A stretch of 64,000 nucleotides of DNA from Novosphingobium sp. CF614. GTDB taxonomy: Bacteria; Pseudomonadota; Alphaproteobacteria; Sphingomonadales; Sphingomonadaceae. The notes beneath the pieces are model-generated. The model searched no databases, was not told where the DNA came from, and saw only the letters and a program-made list of their open reading frames with translations. Shown in pieces: positions 1 through 8,244 of the stretch. Where the stretch lies: the NCBI RefSeq assembly GCF_900113255.1, contig NZ_FOOR01000014.1, positions 1 to 64,000 of the forward strand. Direction: 5' to 3'. Position 1 is the first letter of the stretch. Every line of letters starts with the position of its first letter. Both the position numbers and the translations under genes were made by a program.

Positions 1-54
1 GCGGCTCACGAAAGCAAATGTCGCGATGGGTTCCCGGATACGTCAAACTATGAT

Positions 55-83
55 GGTCTCCCCGGCATAGCCGGGGGATTACC
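55..83. terminator. Strong GC hairpin, possible terminator
   Basis: A perfect 7-bp stem (CCCCGGC / GCCGGGG, positions 60-66 and 70-76) with an ATA loop is flanked by GGT and ACC, which could extend the pairing. It lies about 70 nt past the stop of the minus-strand EF-hand gene. No clear T-run follows on either strand, so this may be a REP-type hairpin rather than a classical intrinsic terminator. Nothing else is recognisable in positions 1-143. Confidence 0.4.
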
Positions 84-143
84 TTTGGGATTTATTGTCT
101 TCAGGGTGATGTCGTCACGTTGCGACGCACTTCCCCCACCCGA

Positions 144-599
144 TCAGCACGAGCACTTTGGCTTCGGCCGGGGCGGCGGCGCGGTGCGGGCGAATTCGCG
201 GGGGGTGAGCCATTGGTCCCGGTCGGCGTCGGCCTGGTCGAACTTGTCGGCCGTCGCCACCGCCCACTCCTCGAACGTCAGCAGGTTGTTGCCGTCCTTG
301 TCGAGTTTGCGGAAACCCTCGCTGCGGGTCGAGAGCATCTCGTTGCGCGAAACCCGCCCGTCCCTGTCACGATCGTAGCGACCGAAGCGGCGCTGTTCGC
401 GGGTCAGCGCGGTCGCCTCTGGCGGGGCGGGCCCAGCGAGATCACCCGCATCGGCGCTCGGCAAGTCCTCGGGCGCGGCCGAAGGCTGGGCTTCGGGCGG
501 CGGCGCCGCGTCTTCCACCGCGGCGCGGCCCTGGAGCCAGAACAGGCCCACGCCGAGCATGACCAGCACCGCCAGGCCACCAAGCAGGAAACGATTCAC
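144..599 (-). CDS. EF-hand calcium-binding membrane-anchored protein
   Basis: The protein is 151 aa from the chosen start. An N-terminal hydrophobic segment (FLLGGLAVLVMLGVGLFWL) could be a signal peptide or a single membrane anchor. A Pro/Ala/Glu-rich linker follows, and then three EF-hand-like loops: DRDRDGRVSRNE, DKDGNNLLTFEE and DADRDQWLTPRE, each with Asp at positions 1 and 3 and Glu at 12. The C-terminus is proline- and cysteine-rich. I chose the GTG at 599 because AAAGGAG sits 7 nt upstream; an ATG 39 nt further up lacks a ribosome site and would add residues before the hydrophobic segment. The likely role is Ca2+ binding in the periplasm or at the inner membrane; the specific function is unknown. 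It stands alone, downstream of the squalene/phytoene-synthase-like gene on the same strand. Confidence 0.8.
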   Translation of the reverse strand: MNRFLLGGLAVLVMLGVGLFWLQGRAAVEDAAPPPEAQPSAAPEDLPSADAGDLAGPAPPEATALTREQRRFGRYDRDRDGRVSRNEMLSTRSEGFRKLDKDGNNLLTFEEWAVATADKFDQADADRDQWLTPREFARTAPPPRPKPKCSC

Positions 600-674
600 T
601 TGGGGACTCCTTTCATGAGAGCCCTGATAGAACCGCACCTTTCCCTTGTAGAAATTACATGTTCTTCATCGCCG

Positions 675-1346
675 TCAAAAACCCAGCAATCCCAGCCGCA
701 TCGCCTTGAGCAGGGCGGCGGGTGAGAACGCGGCCGCTTCCTCTCCCTTGTCGAGCCGCCGGTGGGCCAGTGCATGCAGGACCAGCAGCGGGCGCAGGCG
801 GCGCGAGAGGCGCGGCCGGGGCCCCTTCCCGGCGCCGGCCAGCGCCGCCGCCTCGGCACGCTCACGCGGATCGCCGAGGCGCACGGCCAGGTCGGCCAGC
901 CCCCATTGCTCGCCCAGCCGGGATGCAGCTTCGGCTTCCGCTTCCCGTCCCAGCGCGCGGGCGAGAGCGGCGAAAGCCTCTCCCCGGCCGCGCGCCATGG
1001 CCGCCAGCGCCTCGCCCGGCAGCGGCGCCGGGCCGGTCAGCGCCTCCCAGCCATCGACCAGCGCGGTCAGCGCCTTGTGCTCGCCGTTCCAGCTGCGCAG
1101 CGCCGCCAGCAGCGGCTCGCCTTCCGGCCACTCGCCCTGATCGCGCCCCAGCGACTCGCGCCACCACGCCAGCCGCAACTGCGCGAGCATCGGTTCGCGC
1201 GAGTGGCGCAGCAGCCCGGCCAGCCGCGCATCGAGCCCCAGGAGCGCGAGCGTCGGCAAGCGGGCCGGCCCAGGCGCATAGGCCAGCGCCAGCCGCGAGA
1301 TCGTGGGCAGCGACGCGACGAGGATCTGTTCGTTTCCCGGCATCAT
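675..1346 (-). CDS. Squalene/phytoene synthase-like protein
   Basis: About 223 aa, helical and rich in Ala, Leu and Arg. The segment LRLAWWRESL near the N-terminus resembles the squalene/phytoene synthase fold in its short 'phytoene synthase-like' (NDUFAF6-related) branch. The Asp-rich substrate-binding DxxxD motifs of true trans-prenyl condensing enzymes are not obvious, so enzymatic activity is uncertain. Two starts are possible. The upstream ATG at 1364 lies inside a REP-like hairpin (1359-1386), so I prefer the ATG-ATG pair at 1346/1343, preceded by GGAAACAGCTGAA. It is the last gene before the EF-hand gene on this strand and follows pdhB after a short gap. Family assignment is moderate; function is unproven. 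Confidence 0.65.
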   Translation of the reverse strand: MMPGNEQILVASLPTISRLALAYAPGPARLPTLALLGLDARLAGLLRHSREPMLAQLRLAWWRESLGRDQGEWPEGEPLLAALRSWNGEHKALTALVDGWEALTGPAPLPGEALAAMARGRGEAFAALARALGREAEAEAASRLGEQWGLADLAVRLGDPRERAEAAALAGAGKGPRPRLSRRLRPLLVLHALAHRRLDKGEEAAAFSPAALLKAMRLGLLGF

Positions 1347-1358
1347 TTCAGCTGTTTC

Positions 1359-1386
1359 CGTCATCCCGGCATTCGCCGGGACGACG
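1359..1386. repeat. REP-like inverted repeat
   Basis: CGTCAT-CCCGGC-ATTC-GCCGGG-ACGACG forms a 12-bp stem with one A/C mismatch and a 4-nt loop. It lies between pdhB (stop at 1408) and the next minus-strand gene. The pattern (gtcatcccggc...gccgggacgac) resembles dispersed extragenic palindromes seen in many proteobacteria, and it may also attenuate read-through from pdhB. Copy number in the genome cannot be judged here. Confidence 0.6.
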
Positions 1387-1407
1387 AGGCGCCCAAGAGG
1401 CGCCCGA

Positions 1408-2793
1408 TCAGCGGTAGCAGACTTTCCTCACCGCCTCGATCACGCGCGCGGTATCGATCAGCGCCGCTTTCTCCAGGTTGGCGGCATAGGGCAGCGGCAC
1501 GTCCTCGTTACAGACGCGCACGACCGGCGCGTCGAGGTGGTCGAAGCCTTCCTCCATGCAGATCGCCGAGATTTCCGAGGCGATCGAGCAGACCGGAAAG
1601 CCTTCCTCGGCCACCACCAGCCGGTTGGTCCTGGCCAGGCTGTCCAGCACCGCCTGCTTGTCCAGCGGGCGCAAGGTGCGCAAGTCGAGCACTTCGGCCT
1701 CGATGCCCTCGGCCGCGAGGGTCTCGGCCGCTTCGAGCGCGATGCCGACGCCGATCGAATAGGATACGATCGTCACGTCCTTGCCCTCGCGCATGATCCG
1801 TGCCTTGCCGATCGGCAGGACGTGATCGTCAAGCTCGGGCAGTTCGAACGTGCGGCCATAGACCAGTTCGTTCTCCAGGAAGACCACCGGATCCTCGCAG
1901 CGGATCGCGGCCTTGAGCAGGCCCTTGGCATCCGATGCATCATAAGGCGCGATCACCACCAGGCCAGGGACGCTGGCGTACCAGGGGCCGTAATTCTGCG
2001 AATGCTGCGCGCCCACGCGCGCCGCCGCGCCGTTGGGGCCGCGAAACACCACCGGGCAGCGCATCTGGCCGCCGGACATGTAGTTGGTCTTGGCCGCCGA
2101 ATTGATGACGTGGTCGATCGCCTGCATGGCGAAGTTGAAAGTCATGAATTCCACGATCGGACGCAGGCCGCCCATCGCCGCGCCGGTGCCGATGCCGGCG
2201 AAGCCATATTCGGTGATCGGCGTGTCGATCACGCGCTTGGGCCCGAATTCGTCGAGCAGGCCCTGGGTGACCTTGTAGGCGCCCTGGTATTCGGCCACTT
2301 CCTCGCCCATCACGAAGACGCGGGGATCGCGGCGCATTTCCTCCGCCATGGCATCGCGCAGCGCCTCGCGCACGGTCGAGGTCTTCATGTTGGTGCCATG
2401 GGGGATTTCAGGGTCCGTCCGGGGCCGGACCGCGCCGGCCGGCGGGGCCGAGCCGCCTGGGGGCCCCTTCTTCGTTTCCTGGGCCGCGGGAGCCTCGCTC
2501 ACCAGCGGCTCCGCCTTGGCCGGCGGGGCCGCGACGCTGGCCGCATCCTCGTCCTCGCCCGCGAGCATGGCGATGACGGTGCCGACCTTCACGCCCTCGG
2601 TGCCTTCGGGCACCAGGATCCTGCCCATGGTGCCTTCGTCGACGGCTTCGAATTCCATCGTCGCCTTGTCGGTCTCGATCTCGGCGAGAATGTCTCCGGA
2701 AGTGACCTCGTCGCCTTCCTTGACCAGCCATTTCGCGAGCTTGCCCTCTTCCATCGTCGGCGAGAGCGCGGGCATCTTCAGTTCGATCGCCAT
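1408..2793 (-). CDS. pdhB: Pyruvate dehydrogenase E1 component subunit beta with N-terminal lipoyl domain
   Basis: The protein is 461 aa. Residues 1-78 form a lipoyl domain with the modified lysine in ETDKATME (K43). A Pro/Ala-rich linker (about 85-130) follows, then the transketolase-type pyrimidine-binding and C-terminal domains, including [11 protein letters not shown] and the [20 protein letters not shown] stretch. With PdhA it forms the E1 alpha2-beta2 heterotetramer that decarboxylates pyruvate with thiamine diphosphate and reductively acetylates lipoyl groups. The fused lipoyl domain on E1-beta is a known alphaproteobacterial arrangement. The ATG overlaps the pdhA stop codon (TGATG), which points to translational coupling. 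The reading frame is open upstream, but the conserved [17 protein letters not shown] sequence fixes the start. Confidence 0.97.
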   Translation of the reverse strand: MAIELKMPALSPTMEEGKLAKWLVKEGDEVTSGDILAEIETDKATMEFEAVDEGTMGRILVPEGTEGVKVGTVIAMLAGEDEDAASVAAPPAKAEPLVSEAPAAQETKKGPPGGSAPPAGAVRPRTDPEIPHGTNMKTSTVREALRDAMAEEMRRDPRVFVMGEEVAEYQGAYKVTQGLLDEFGPKRVIDTPITEYGFAGIGTGAAMGGLRPIVEFMTFNFAMQAIDHVINSAAKTNYMSGGQMRCPVVFRGPNGAAARVGAQHSQNYGPWYASVPGLVVIAPYDASDAKGLLKAAIRCEDPVVFLENELVYGRTFELPELDDHVLPIGKARIMREGKDVTIVSYSIGVGIALEAAETLAAEGIEAEVLDLRTLRPLDKQAVLDSLARTNRLVVAEEGFPVCSIASEISAICMEEGFDHLDAPVVRVCNEDVPLPYAANLEKAALIDTARVIEAVRKVCYR

Positions 2794-3878
2794 CAGTAGC
2801 GCTCCACCAGCACGTCGGTATAGAGTTCGGACATTTCCGGTTCGGGCGAATTCTCGGCGAAGTCGGCCGCCTCGGCCACTTGCGCGCGCACCCGCTTGTC
2901 GATTTCCTTGAAGCTCGCTTCGGAGACGCCCATTTCCATCAGTTCGTTCTTGGCATGTTCGATGGGATCGCGCTTTTCGCGCACGCCCTGCACTTCCTCG
3001 CGGCTGCGGTACTTGGCGGGATCGGACATCGAGTGGCCGCGATAGCGATAGGTGTTGAGCTCCATCAGCACCGGCCCGTTGCCGCCGCGCACATGCGCCA
3101 GCGCGATCTCCGCCGCCTTGCGCACTTCCAGCACGTCCATGCCGTCCACCTGCATGCCGGGAATGCGGAACGCGGTGCCGCGCCGATAGAAATGGGTCTC
3201 CGCCGAAGAGCGATTCACGGCGGTGCCCATGGCGTACTGGTTGTTCTCGATCACGAAGATGATCGGCAGCTTCCACAGCGAGGCCATGTTGAAGCTTTCG
3301 TAGACCTGGCCCTGGTTGGCGGCGCCGTCTCCGAAATAGGCCAGCGTCACGCCGCCGTCCTCGTTGTACTTGTGGGCAAAGGCCAGGCCCGCGCCCAGCG
3401 GCACCTGGGCGCCGACGATGCCGTGCCCGCCGTAGAACCGGTGCTCCACGCTGAACATGTGCATCGAGCCGCCCTTGCCTTTGGAGATGCCCGAATGGCG
3501 CCCGGTCAACTCGGCCATGATGACCTTGGGATCGATCCCGTAGGCCAGCATGTGGCCATGATCGCGATAACCGGTGATGACCGAATCGAGTCCACCCTCG
3601 AGCGCGGACTGCAAGCCCACCGCCACCGCTTCCTGCCCGATGTAGAGATGGCAGAAGCCGCCGATCAGCCCGAGCCCGTAAAGTTGCCCCGCCTTCTCCT
3701 CGAACCGCCGGATGAGCAGCATCTGCTCATAGAGATGCAGCAGTTCCTCCTTGCCCGCCTTGTGACGGCGATCGGCCGCATGGGCTTGCTGGAGGCTGCG
3801 CAGGGCGAAGTCGTCCTCCTCCGCCGGAAGGGCAGCGGCGCCTTCGCCGTTCGGTTCATTTCTCGTGGCCTTGGGCAA
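2793..3878 (-). CDS. pdhA: Pyruvate dehydrogenase E1 component subunit alpha
   Basis: The protein is 361 aa. It carries the thiamine-diphosphate motif [18 protein letters not shown]...IENNQYAMG, with the GDG and NN of the family, plus [15 protein letters not shown], the E1-alpha loop containing the conserved phosphorylation-type serines. The N-terminal 45 residues are charged and poorly conserved, as usual. Translation appears to start at TTG (3878), preceded by GGGGAG 6 nt upstream; no better start precedes conserved sequence. It acts with PdhB, whose start codon overlaps its stop, linking glycolysis to the TCA cycle. ftsB lies upstream on the same strand, an order common in sphingomonads. 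Confidence 0.97.
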   Translation of the reverse strand: MPKATRNEPNGEGAAALPAEEDDFALRSLQQAHAADRRHKAGKEELLHLYEQMLLIRRFEEKAGQLYGLGLIGGFCHLYIGQEAVAVGLQSALEGGLDSVITGYRDHGHMLAYGIDPKVIMAELTGRHSGISKGKGGSMHMFSVEHRFYGGHGIVGAQVPLGAGLAFAHKYNEDGGVTLAYFGDGAANQGQVYESFNMASLWKLPIIFVIENNQYAMGTAVNRSSAETHFYRRGTAFRIPGMQVDGMDVLEVRKAAEIALAHVRGGNGPVLMELNTYRYRGHSMSDPAKYRSREEVQGVREKRDPIEHAKNELMEMGVSEASFKEIDKRVRAQVAEAADFAENSPEPEMSELYTDVLVERY

Positions 3879-4012
3879 CGGGGACTCCCCATTCTTGGTG
3901 CGATCGATTCACACGCGATATAGCAAGGCCCCGCGAAAGCGGAAGCCGCGCGAGGGGAAATAGGCATGGTAAGCCAAATGCAATAGCCCCTTGACGGGCC
4001 ATCGACCGGCGG

Positions 4013-4333
4013 TCAGCGCCCTTCGGGCAGCAGCATCACCATTTCGTCTGGACGCGCGACATTGAGGTTGCCGCGCAGCAACTCGCCCGCCAGGTCCGGA
4101 TCGACCTTGTTCGGCGCGAGGAGATTGACACGGTTCTTGAGCCGATCGCGCTCCGCCATCAGTTCGACAAGCTTGACCCGGCGCTGTTCCAGCATGCGCT
4201 GGTTTTCGCTCCAGGCGATCAGGCCGCTGGGACCGGCGACCACGAAGAGACCCATCAGCAGCAGCACGGCAAGCGCCAAGCCCTGCACGAGCCGCTCCTT
4301 CGCCAAGCTGGAATCCTGCCGCATGGTTCTCAT
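4013..4333 (-). CDS. ftsB: Septum formation initiator FtsB/DivIC family protein
   Basis: About 106 aa. A short cytoplasmic N-terminus is followed by one transmembrane helix (LVQGLALAVLLLMGLFVVAGPSGLIAW) and a periplasmic coiled coil (MLEQRRVKLVELMAERDRLKNRVNLL). The C-terminus, LNVARPDEMVMLLPEGR, contains the P-x-E-x-V/M-x-x pattern usual in this family. FtsB-type proteins bridge FtsQ and FtsL in the divisome. I chose the ATG at 4333 over an ATG at 4369 because the longer version only adds non-conserved residues; an ATG at 4324 is also possible. Its position just upstream of pdhA matches the usual alphaproteobacterial neighbourhood. Confidence 0.88.
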   Translation of the reverse strand: MRTMRQDSSLAKERLVQGLALAVLLLMGLFVVAGPSGLIAWSENQRMLEQRRVKLVELMAERDRLKNRVNLLAPNKVDPDLAGELLRGNLNVARPDEMVMLLPEGR

Positions 4334-4378
4334 CAAATCGATAGAATCACAATTGCTTGCGCATTGCAAGGCGGGGTT

Positions 4379-5878
4379 TCACGAAGCCGCCGAAGCGATC
4401 CGGGGCGGAGCGTTGCCGATCGCCTTGTTGATGGCGACGAAGCGTGTGCGCAGGCGGCCTTCGGTGTCGGCCAGATCGCGCAAGGCTTGCACATGCGCGC
4501 GGCGGGCGTCGATGACCGGCAGGTAGTTGGTCGTCCCGGCCCGGTATCGGGCCTCGGCGAGTTCGAGCGCAGCGGCGGTGTTGCCCACCCGGGCGGCCAG
4601 GCTATCCCGCTGTTGCCGGTCGGCGGTGTAGCCGCTCAGCGCGTCGTCGATCTCCTGCCATGCCGTCAGCACGGTGCGCTGGTAATTGACCGCCGCCTCG
4701 CGCGCTTCCAGCTTGCGCAGCCGCACCACGCTGCGGCGGCGGCCGCCGTCGAACAGCGGGAGGTCCAGGCTGGGCCCGATCGACCATGTGCGGCTGGCCC
4801 AGTCGAACAGGTTCTGGCTGCGATAGGATTCGAGGTTGAAGCCGCCGCCCAGGCGAATGCCGGGATAGAGATCGGCCACCGCGATGCCGATGCCGGCGGT
4901 CGCGGCGTGGAGCTGCGCCTGCGCGGCGCGCACGTCCGGCCGGTCCAGCGCCACTTCGGAAGGCATCCCCAGCGAAAGGTCGGGCATGGCGCCTTCGACG
5001 GGCCCCGCCACCGGACGCAGTTCCTCGTCGATCTCCCCGGGGTGCCGGCCCAGCAGCACGGCGACGCGGTTGACCTGCAGGGCCTCGCGCGCCTGGAGCC
5101 CGGGCAGGCCCGCCTCCAGCGCATGGAGCGCGGCGCGTTCGCGTTCGATCTCGGATTCGTCCCCGAGCCCGCCCTTGACCCGGGCGGCGACCAGTTCCGC
5201 ATGGTCCCGCAGCAGGGCGATGTCCTCGCTGGAAAGCGCGATCTGGCGCTGCGCGGTCCGCAAGTCGAAATAGGCCTGCGCCACTTCGCTGGCGACGCTG
5301 AGCCGCGCGAGGTCCAGCAGGGCCTCCTGCTGCGACGCCCGCGCCCCCGCCTGCTCGATCGTGCGCCGCACTTTGCCCCACAAGTCCAGCTCCCACGACG
5401 CGTCGAAGCCGCCGTGGTACAGCGTGTAGGGCTGGGACAGGAACTTGGCGAGCGTCGCCCGGTCGGCCCCGAGCACGTCGAACAGCCGCGTCGAGGCGCC
5501 ATACTCGCTCTGCCGGGTGCGGGCGACGTCGGCCCGGGCATCGACCTGCGGCAGCCCCAGGCCCCCCGCACCCTCCAGCTGGACGCGCGCCTGGGCATAG
5601 TGGAGCGCGGCGGTCTCGATGTCGGGACTGGCGGCAAGCGCCTCCTGCTCCAGCCGGTCGAGCACCGGGTCTCCCAGCAGGGTCCACCAGTCGGCCGGCA
5701 TGCGCGCGCCGGCCGCGACCGGCGAGACCAGCGCGGGATCACCGCTGCGCCAGCTTGACCAGTCGTCCGGCGCGGCCGGCTGGGGAGCGGCGAAATCGGG
5801 CCCCACCGTGCACCCCGCCGGCAAGGCGGCAAGACCGAGTGCGAGACCGAAGAGAGGGGCGGCGCGGGCGGCGTTCAT
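4379..5878 (-). CDS. Outer-membrane efflux factor lipoprotein (NodT/OprM type)
   Basis: The protein is 499 aa. A lipoprotein signal ends at LPAGC, followed by TVGPDFAAPQPA, the classical N-terminus of NodT-family factors. Two repeats of long helical and beta segments follow (GASWELDLWGKVRRTIEQA-type, then SLDLPLFDGGRRRSVVRLRKLEAREAAVNYQRTVL). It would form the trimeric outer-membrane duct for the ABC efflux system encoded immediately upstream. The ATG at 5878 gives the signal peptide; an in-frame ATG further up would put 18 extra residues before it. The gene is last in a five-gene minus-strand operon (11014 to 4379). Confidence 0.93.
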   Translation of the reverse strand: MNAARAAPLFGLALGLAALPAGCTVGPDFAAPQPAAPDDWSSWRSGDPALVSPVAAGARMPADWWTLLGDPVLDRLEQEALAASPDIETAALHYAQARVQLEGAGGLGLPQVDARADVARTRQSEYGASTRLFDVLGADRATLAKFLSQPYTLYHGGFDASWELDLWGKVRRTIEQAGARASQQEALLDLARLSVASEVAQAYFDLRTAQRQIALSSEDIALLRDHAELVAARVKGGLGDESEIERERAALHALEAGLPGLQAREALQVNRVAVLLGRHPGEIDEELRPVAGPVEGAMPDLSLGMPSEVALDRPDVRAAQAQLHAATAGIGIAVADLYPGIRLGGGFNLESYRSQNLFDWASRTWSIGPSLDLPLFDGGRRRSVVRLRKLEAREAAVNYQRTVLTAWQEIDDALSGYTADRQQRDSLAARVGNTAAALELAEARYRAGTTNYLPVIDARRAHVQALRDLADTEGRLRTRFVAINKAIGNAPPRIASAAS

Positions 5879-5897
5879 GGCGTGGATTCCATCTTCA

Positions 5898-7022
5898 TCA
5901 GGCCAGGCGATTGCGGAACAGCCAGGCGGCAAGCGGCAGGGTCACGCCTGCCACCGCCACCATCGGAAGGAAGTCGAAGACGACATCGCCCAGCCCGGCG
6001 CCTTCGAGATAGACTCGCCGCACCAGGTCGACGCCGAAGCGCAGCGGGTTCGCGTAAGTCGCGATCCGCAGCACGTCGGGCATGTTGCGCACCGGCGTCA
6101 GCAGGCCCGAGAGCAGCGTGAGCGGCATGATGACCAGGAACGTGTGCAGCATCGCCTGCTGCATGTTCAGCGACAACGCCGAAATCGACATGCCGATCCC
6201 CACCGACGCCCCGGTGAAACCCAGCAGCCCGAGGTAGAGCAGCCACGGCGAGCCGGCCATCGGTATCTGGAACCAGAAGCGCACCACCAGCAGCACGAGC
6301 GTCGACTGCATCACGCCGACCATGATGGCGGGAACCGCCTTGCCGACCAGGATCTGCAGGGGTGTCAGCGGAGTTACCAGCAACTGGTCGAAAGTGCCCT
6401 GCTCCCGCTCGCGCGCGATCGAAAGCGCGGCCAGCAGCAGGGTTTGCAGCATGCTCAGCGTCGCGATCATGGCGGGCATGATCTGCCAGCGCGAATCGAG
6501 ATTGGGATTGAACCAGGCGCGCCGCTCCACGGTGATCGGCGAGGCCGCGCCCCGCGCCTTGTTGAAGGCCATCGTCACCGCGGCGACATAGCCCGCCGCC
6601 GCGCCCGCCGTGGTCGAATTGCGGCCGTCGAGGATGACTTGCAGCGGCGCCTCCCGGCCGGCCGCGAGGCGCGTCGCGAAATCGGCGGGAATGCTGATCG
6701 CCAGCAGCACCTTGCCGTCTTCGATCACCTCGGCGATCTGGCCGGGACTGGCCAGCGTCGCCTCGCGCTCGAACACGCCGGTGCCATCCAGCCGCGCGAG
6801 GAACGCGGTCGAGGCGGCGCTGCGGCTCTGGTCCAGCACGGCATAGGGCACGTGCTTGAGGTCGAACGTGGCGGCGTAGCCGAACAGCATCGACTGGATC
6901 ATGATCGGGGCGGCCAGGATCACGCGGTTCGCCGGATCCTTGAGCAGCGCGATGATCTCCTTGCGGCACAGCGCGAGGATCTGCGCGAGGCTGGCGACGA
7001 GGCGCTCCATCGGCCCGGTCAT
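5898..7022 (-). CDS. ABC-2 type permease (YhhJ/YbhR-like)
   Basis: The protein is 374 aa. It has an N-terminal helix (VILAAPIMIQSMLFGYA), a large periplasmic domain (about 45-175), then five hydrophobic segments, including TLSMLQTLLLAALSIAREREQGTFDQLLVTPL, the conserved E-R-G-T/S loop of ABC-2 permeases. It would be a membrane half of the exporter powered by the fused ATPase at 8241-10016. About 90 nt separate it from the preceding permease, the only sizeable gap in the operon. The two permeases are paralogous, so the transporter core is probably a heterodimer. Confidence 0.92.
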   Translation of the reverse strand: MTGPMERLVASLAQILALCRKEIIALLKDPANRVILAAPIMIQSMLFGYAATFDLKHVPYAVLDQSRSAASTAFLARLDGTGVFEREATLASPGQIAEVIEDGKVLLAISIPADFATRLAAGREAPLQVILDGRNSTTAGAAAGYVAAVTMAFNKARGAASPITVERRAWFNPNLDSRWQIMPAMIATLSMLQTLLLAALSIAREREQGTFDQLLVTPLTPLQILVGKAVPAIMVGVMQSTLVLLVVRFWFQIPMAGSPWLLYLGLLGFTGASVGIGMSISALSLNMQQAMLHTFLVIMPLTLLSGLLTPVRNMPDVLRIATYANPLRFGVDLVRRVYLEGAGLGDVVFDFLPMVAVAGVTLPLAAWLFRNRLA

Positions 7023-7113
7023 CCGAATGCGCCGTTCGTCGTCACAATGGATGCCGCAGCACGTTCGGCATGACGGCCCGAAAGTGGCCCGAACTTCGTC
7101 ACCGCCACCACCT

Positions 7114-8244
7114 TCAATCCAGCCGCTTGCGCAAGGTGCGCCAGGTCAGGGTGAGCAGGACCAGCGAATAGCCCAGCATGATGGCCCCGTTTCGCAGCAC
7201 CATCGCCCAGTCGGTCCCTGCCAGGAACAGCGTCTTGACGACGCCCACGAAGTGCGTGGCCGGCACCAGCTGGCTGACGATCCTGACCACCAGCGGCACG
7301 TTGCGAAGATCGAAGACGAAGCCGGAGAGCATCAGCGCCGGCATGAAGCTGACGAGCAGCGCCATCTGGCTCGCCGCGAACTGGTTGCGCGTGATGCCGG
7401 AAATGAACAGCCCCATCAGCAGCGACACGATCAGGTAGAGCAGCGATGCCGCCAGGATCACCAGCAGCGATCCGCGGATCGGCACATTGAACAGGACCCG
7501 CGCCGCGACGATGCACATCGCCAGGTCGATCAGCCCCACCACCAGATAAGGCGCGATCTTGGCGAGCACGAGTTCGAGCGGGCGCACCGGCGTGACGAAC
7601 AGCGCCTCCAGCGTTCCGCGCTCCCACTCGCGCGCGATCAGCATCGAAGTCAGGAACGCGCCGACCAGGGTCATTATCAAGACCACGAGGCCCGGCACCA
7701 GATACCAGGTGCTGTCCCCAGCCTCGTTGAACCAGATCCGCTGCACCAGCACGACATTTCCAACACCTGCCCCAACCACGCCGCCCCGATCCATCCGGCG
7801 CTGGACGACCGTGCCGATGGCGCCGTTGACATAAGCTTCCAGGCTGGTCGCCATCGTCGTATCAAGGCCGTTGAGGATCAGCTGGACTCGCGCGTCGCCC
7901 TGTCCCTGCCGGCGCGCGAAGTCGACCGGCACGCGCACGATCGCATCGACCTTGCCCGACCGCAGCATCGCTTCCGCTTCGGCCATCGTCCCGACCCGGA
8001 CCGGCACCATGTATGGCGAGCCTTCGATCCCCGAGACCGCTTCCCGGGCGACGGCCGAATTGTCCTCCAGCACCATCGCCACCGGGGCATCGGTGACATC
8101 GAACGAGAGCCCGTAGCCGAACAGCAGGATCAGGCCCATCGGCAGCAGCAGACCCACCAGCAGGTTGCTGCGATCGCGCAGCATCTGGCGGCTTTCCTTG
8201 CGGATCAGGGCGATCAGGCGCCTGAGGAAGGGAGCGCCGTTCAT
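7114..8244 (-). CDS. ABC-2 type permease (YhhJ/YbhS-like)
   Basis: The protein is 376 aa with the same layout as its downstream paralogue: first helix NLLVGLLLPMGLILLFGYGL, a periplasmic domain, then SMLIAREWERGTLEALFVTPVRPLELVLAK (E-R-G-T loop) and four more membrane helices. Its start codon overlaps the end of the ATPase gene by 4 nt (ATGA), so the two are translationally coupled. It is predicted to form the second membrane half of the exporter. The substrate is unknown; related YbhFSR systems export drugs or cations. Confidence 0.93.
   Translation of the reverse strand: MNGAPFLRRLIALIRKESRQMLRDRSNLLVGLLLPMGLILLFGYGLSFDVTDAPVAMVLEDNSAVAREAVSGIEGSPYMVPVRVGTMAEAEAMLRSGKVDAIVRVPVDFARRQGQGDARVQLILNGLDTTMATSLEAYVNGAIGTVVQRRMDRGGVVGAGVGNVVLVQRIWFNEAGDSTWYLVPGLVVLIMTLVGAFLTSMLIAREWERGTLEALFVTPVRPLELVLAKIAPYLVVGLIDLAMCIVAARVLFNVPIRGSLLVILAASLLYLIVSLLMGLFISGITRNQFAASQMALLVSFMPALMLSGFVFDLRNVPLVVRIVSQLVPATHFVGVVKTLFLAGTDWAMVLRNGAIMLGYSLVLLTLTWRTLRKRLD

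Noticed and set aside
1303..2799. Long plus-strand open frame (about 500 codons) opposite pdhB
   Set aside because: Its translation is rich in Arg, Gly, His and Asp with no domain. It is the mirror of pdhB and the adjacent gene, a usual artefact at this GC content.
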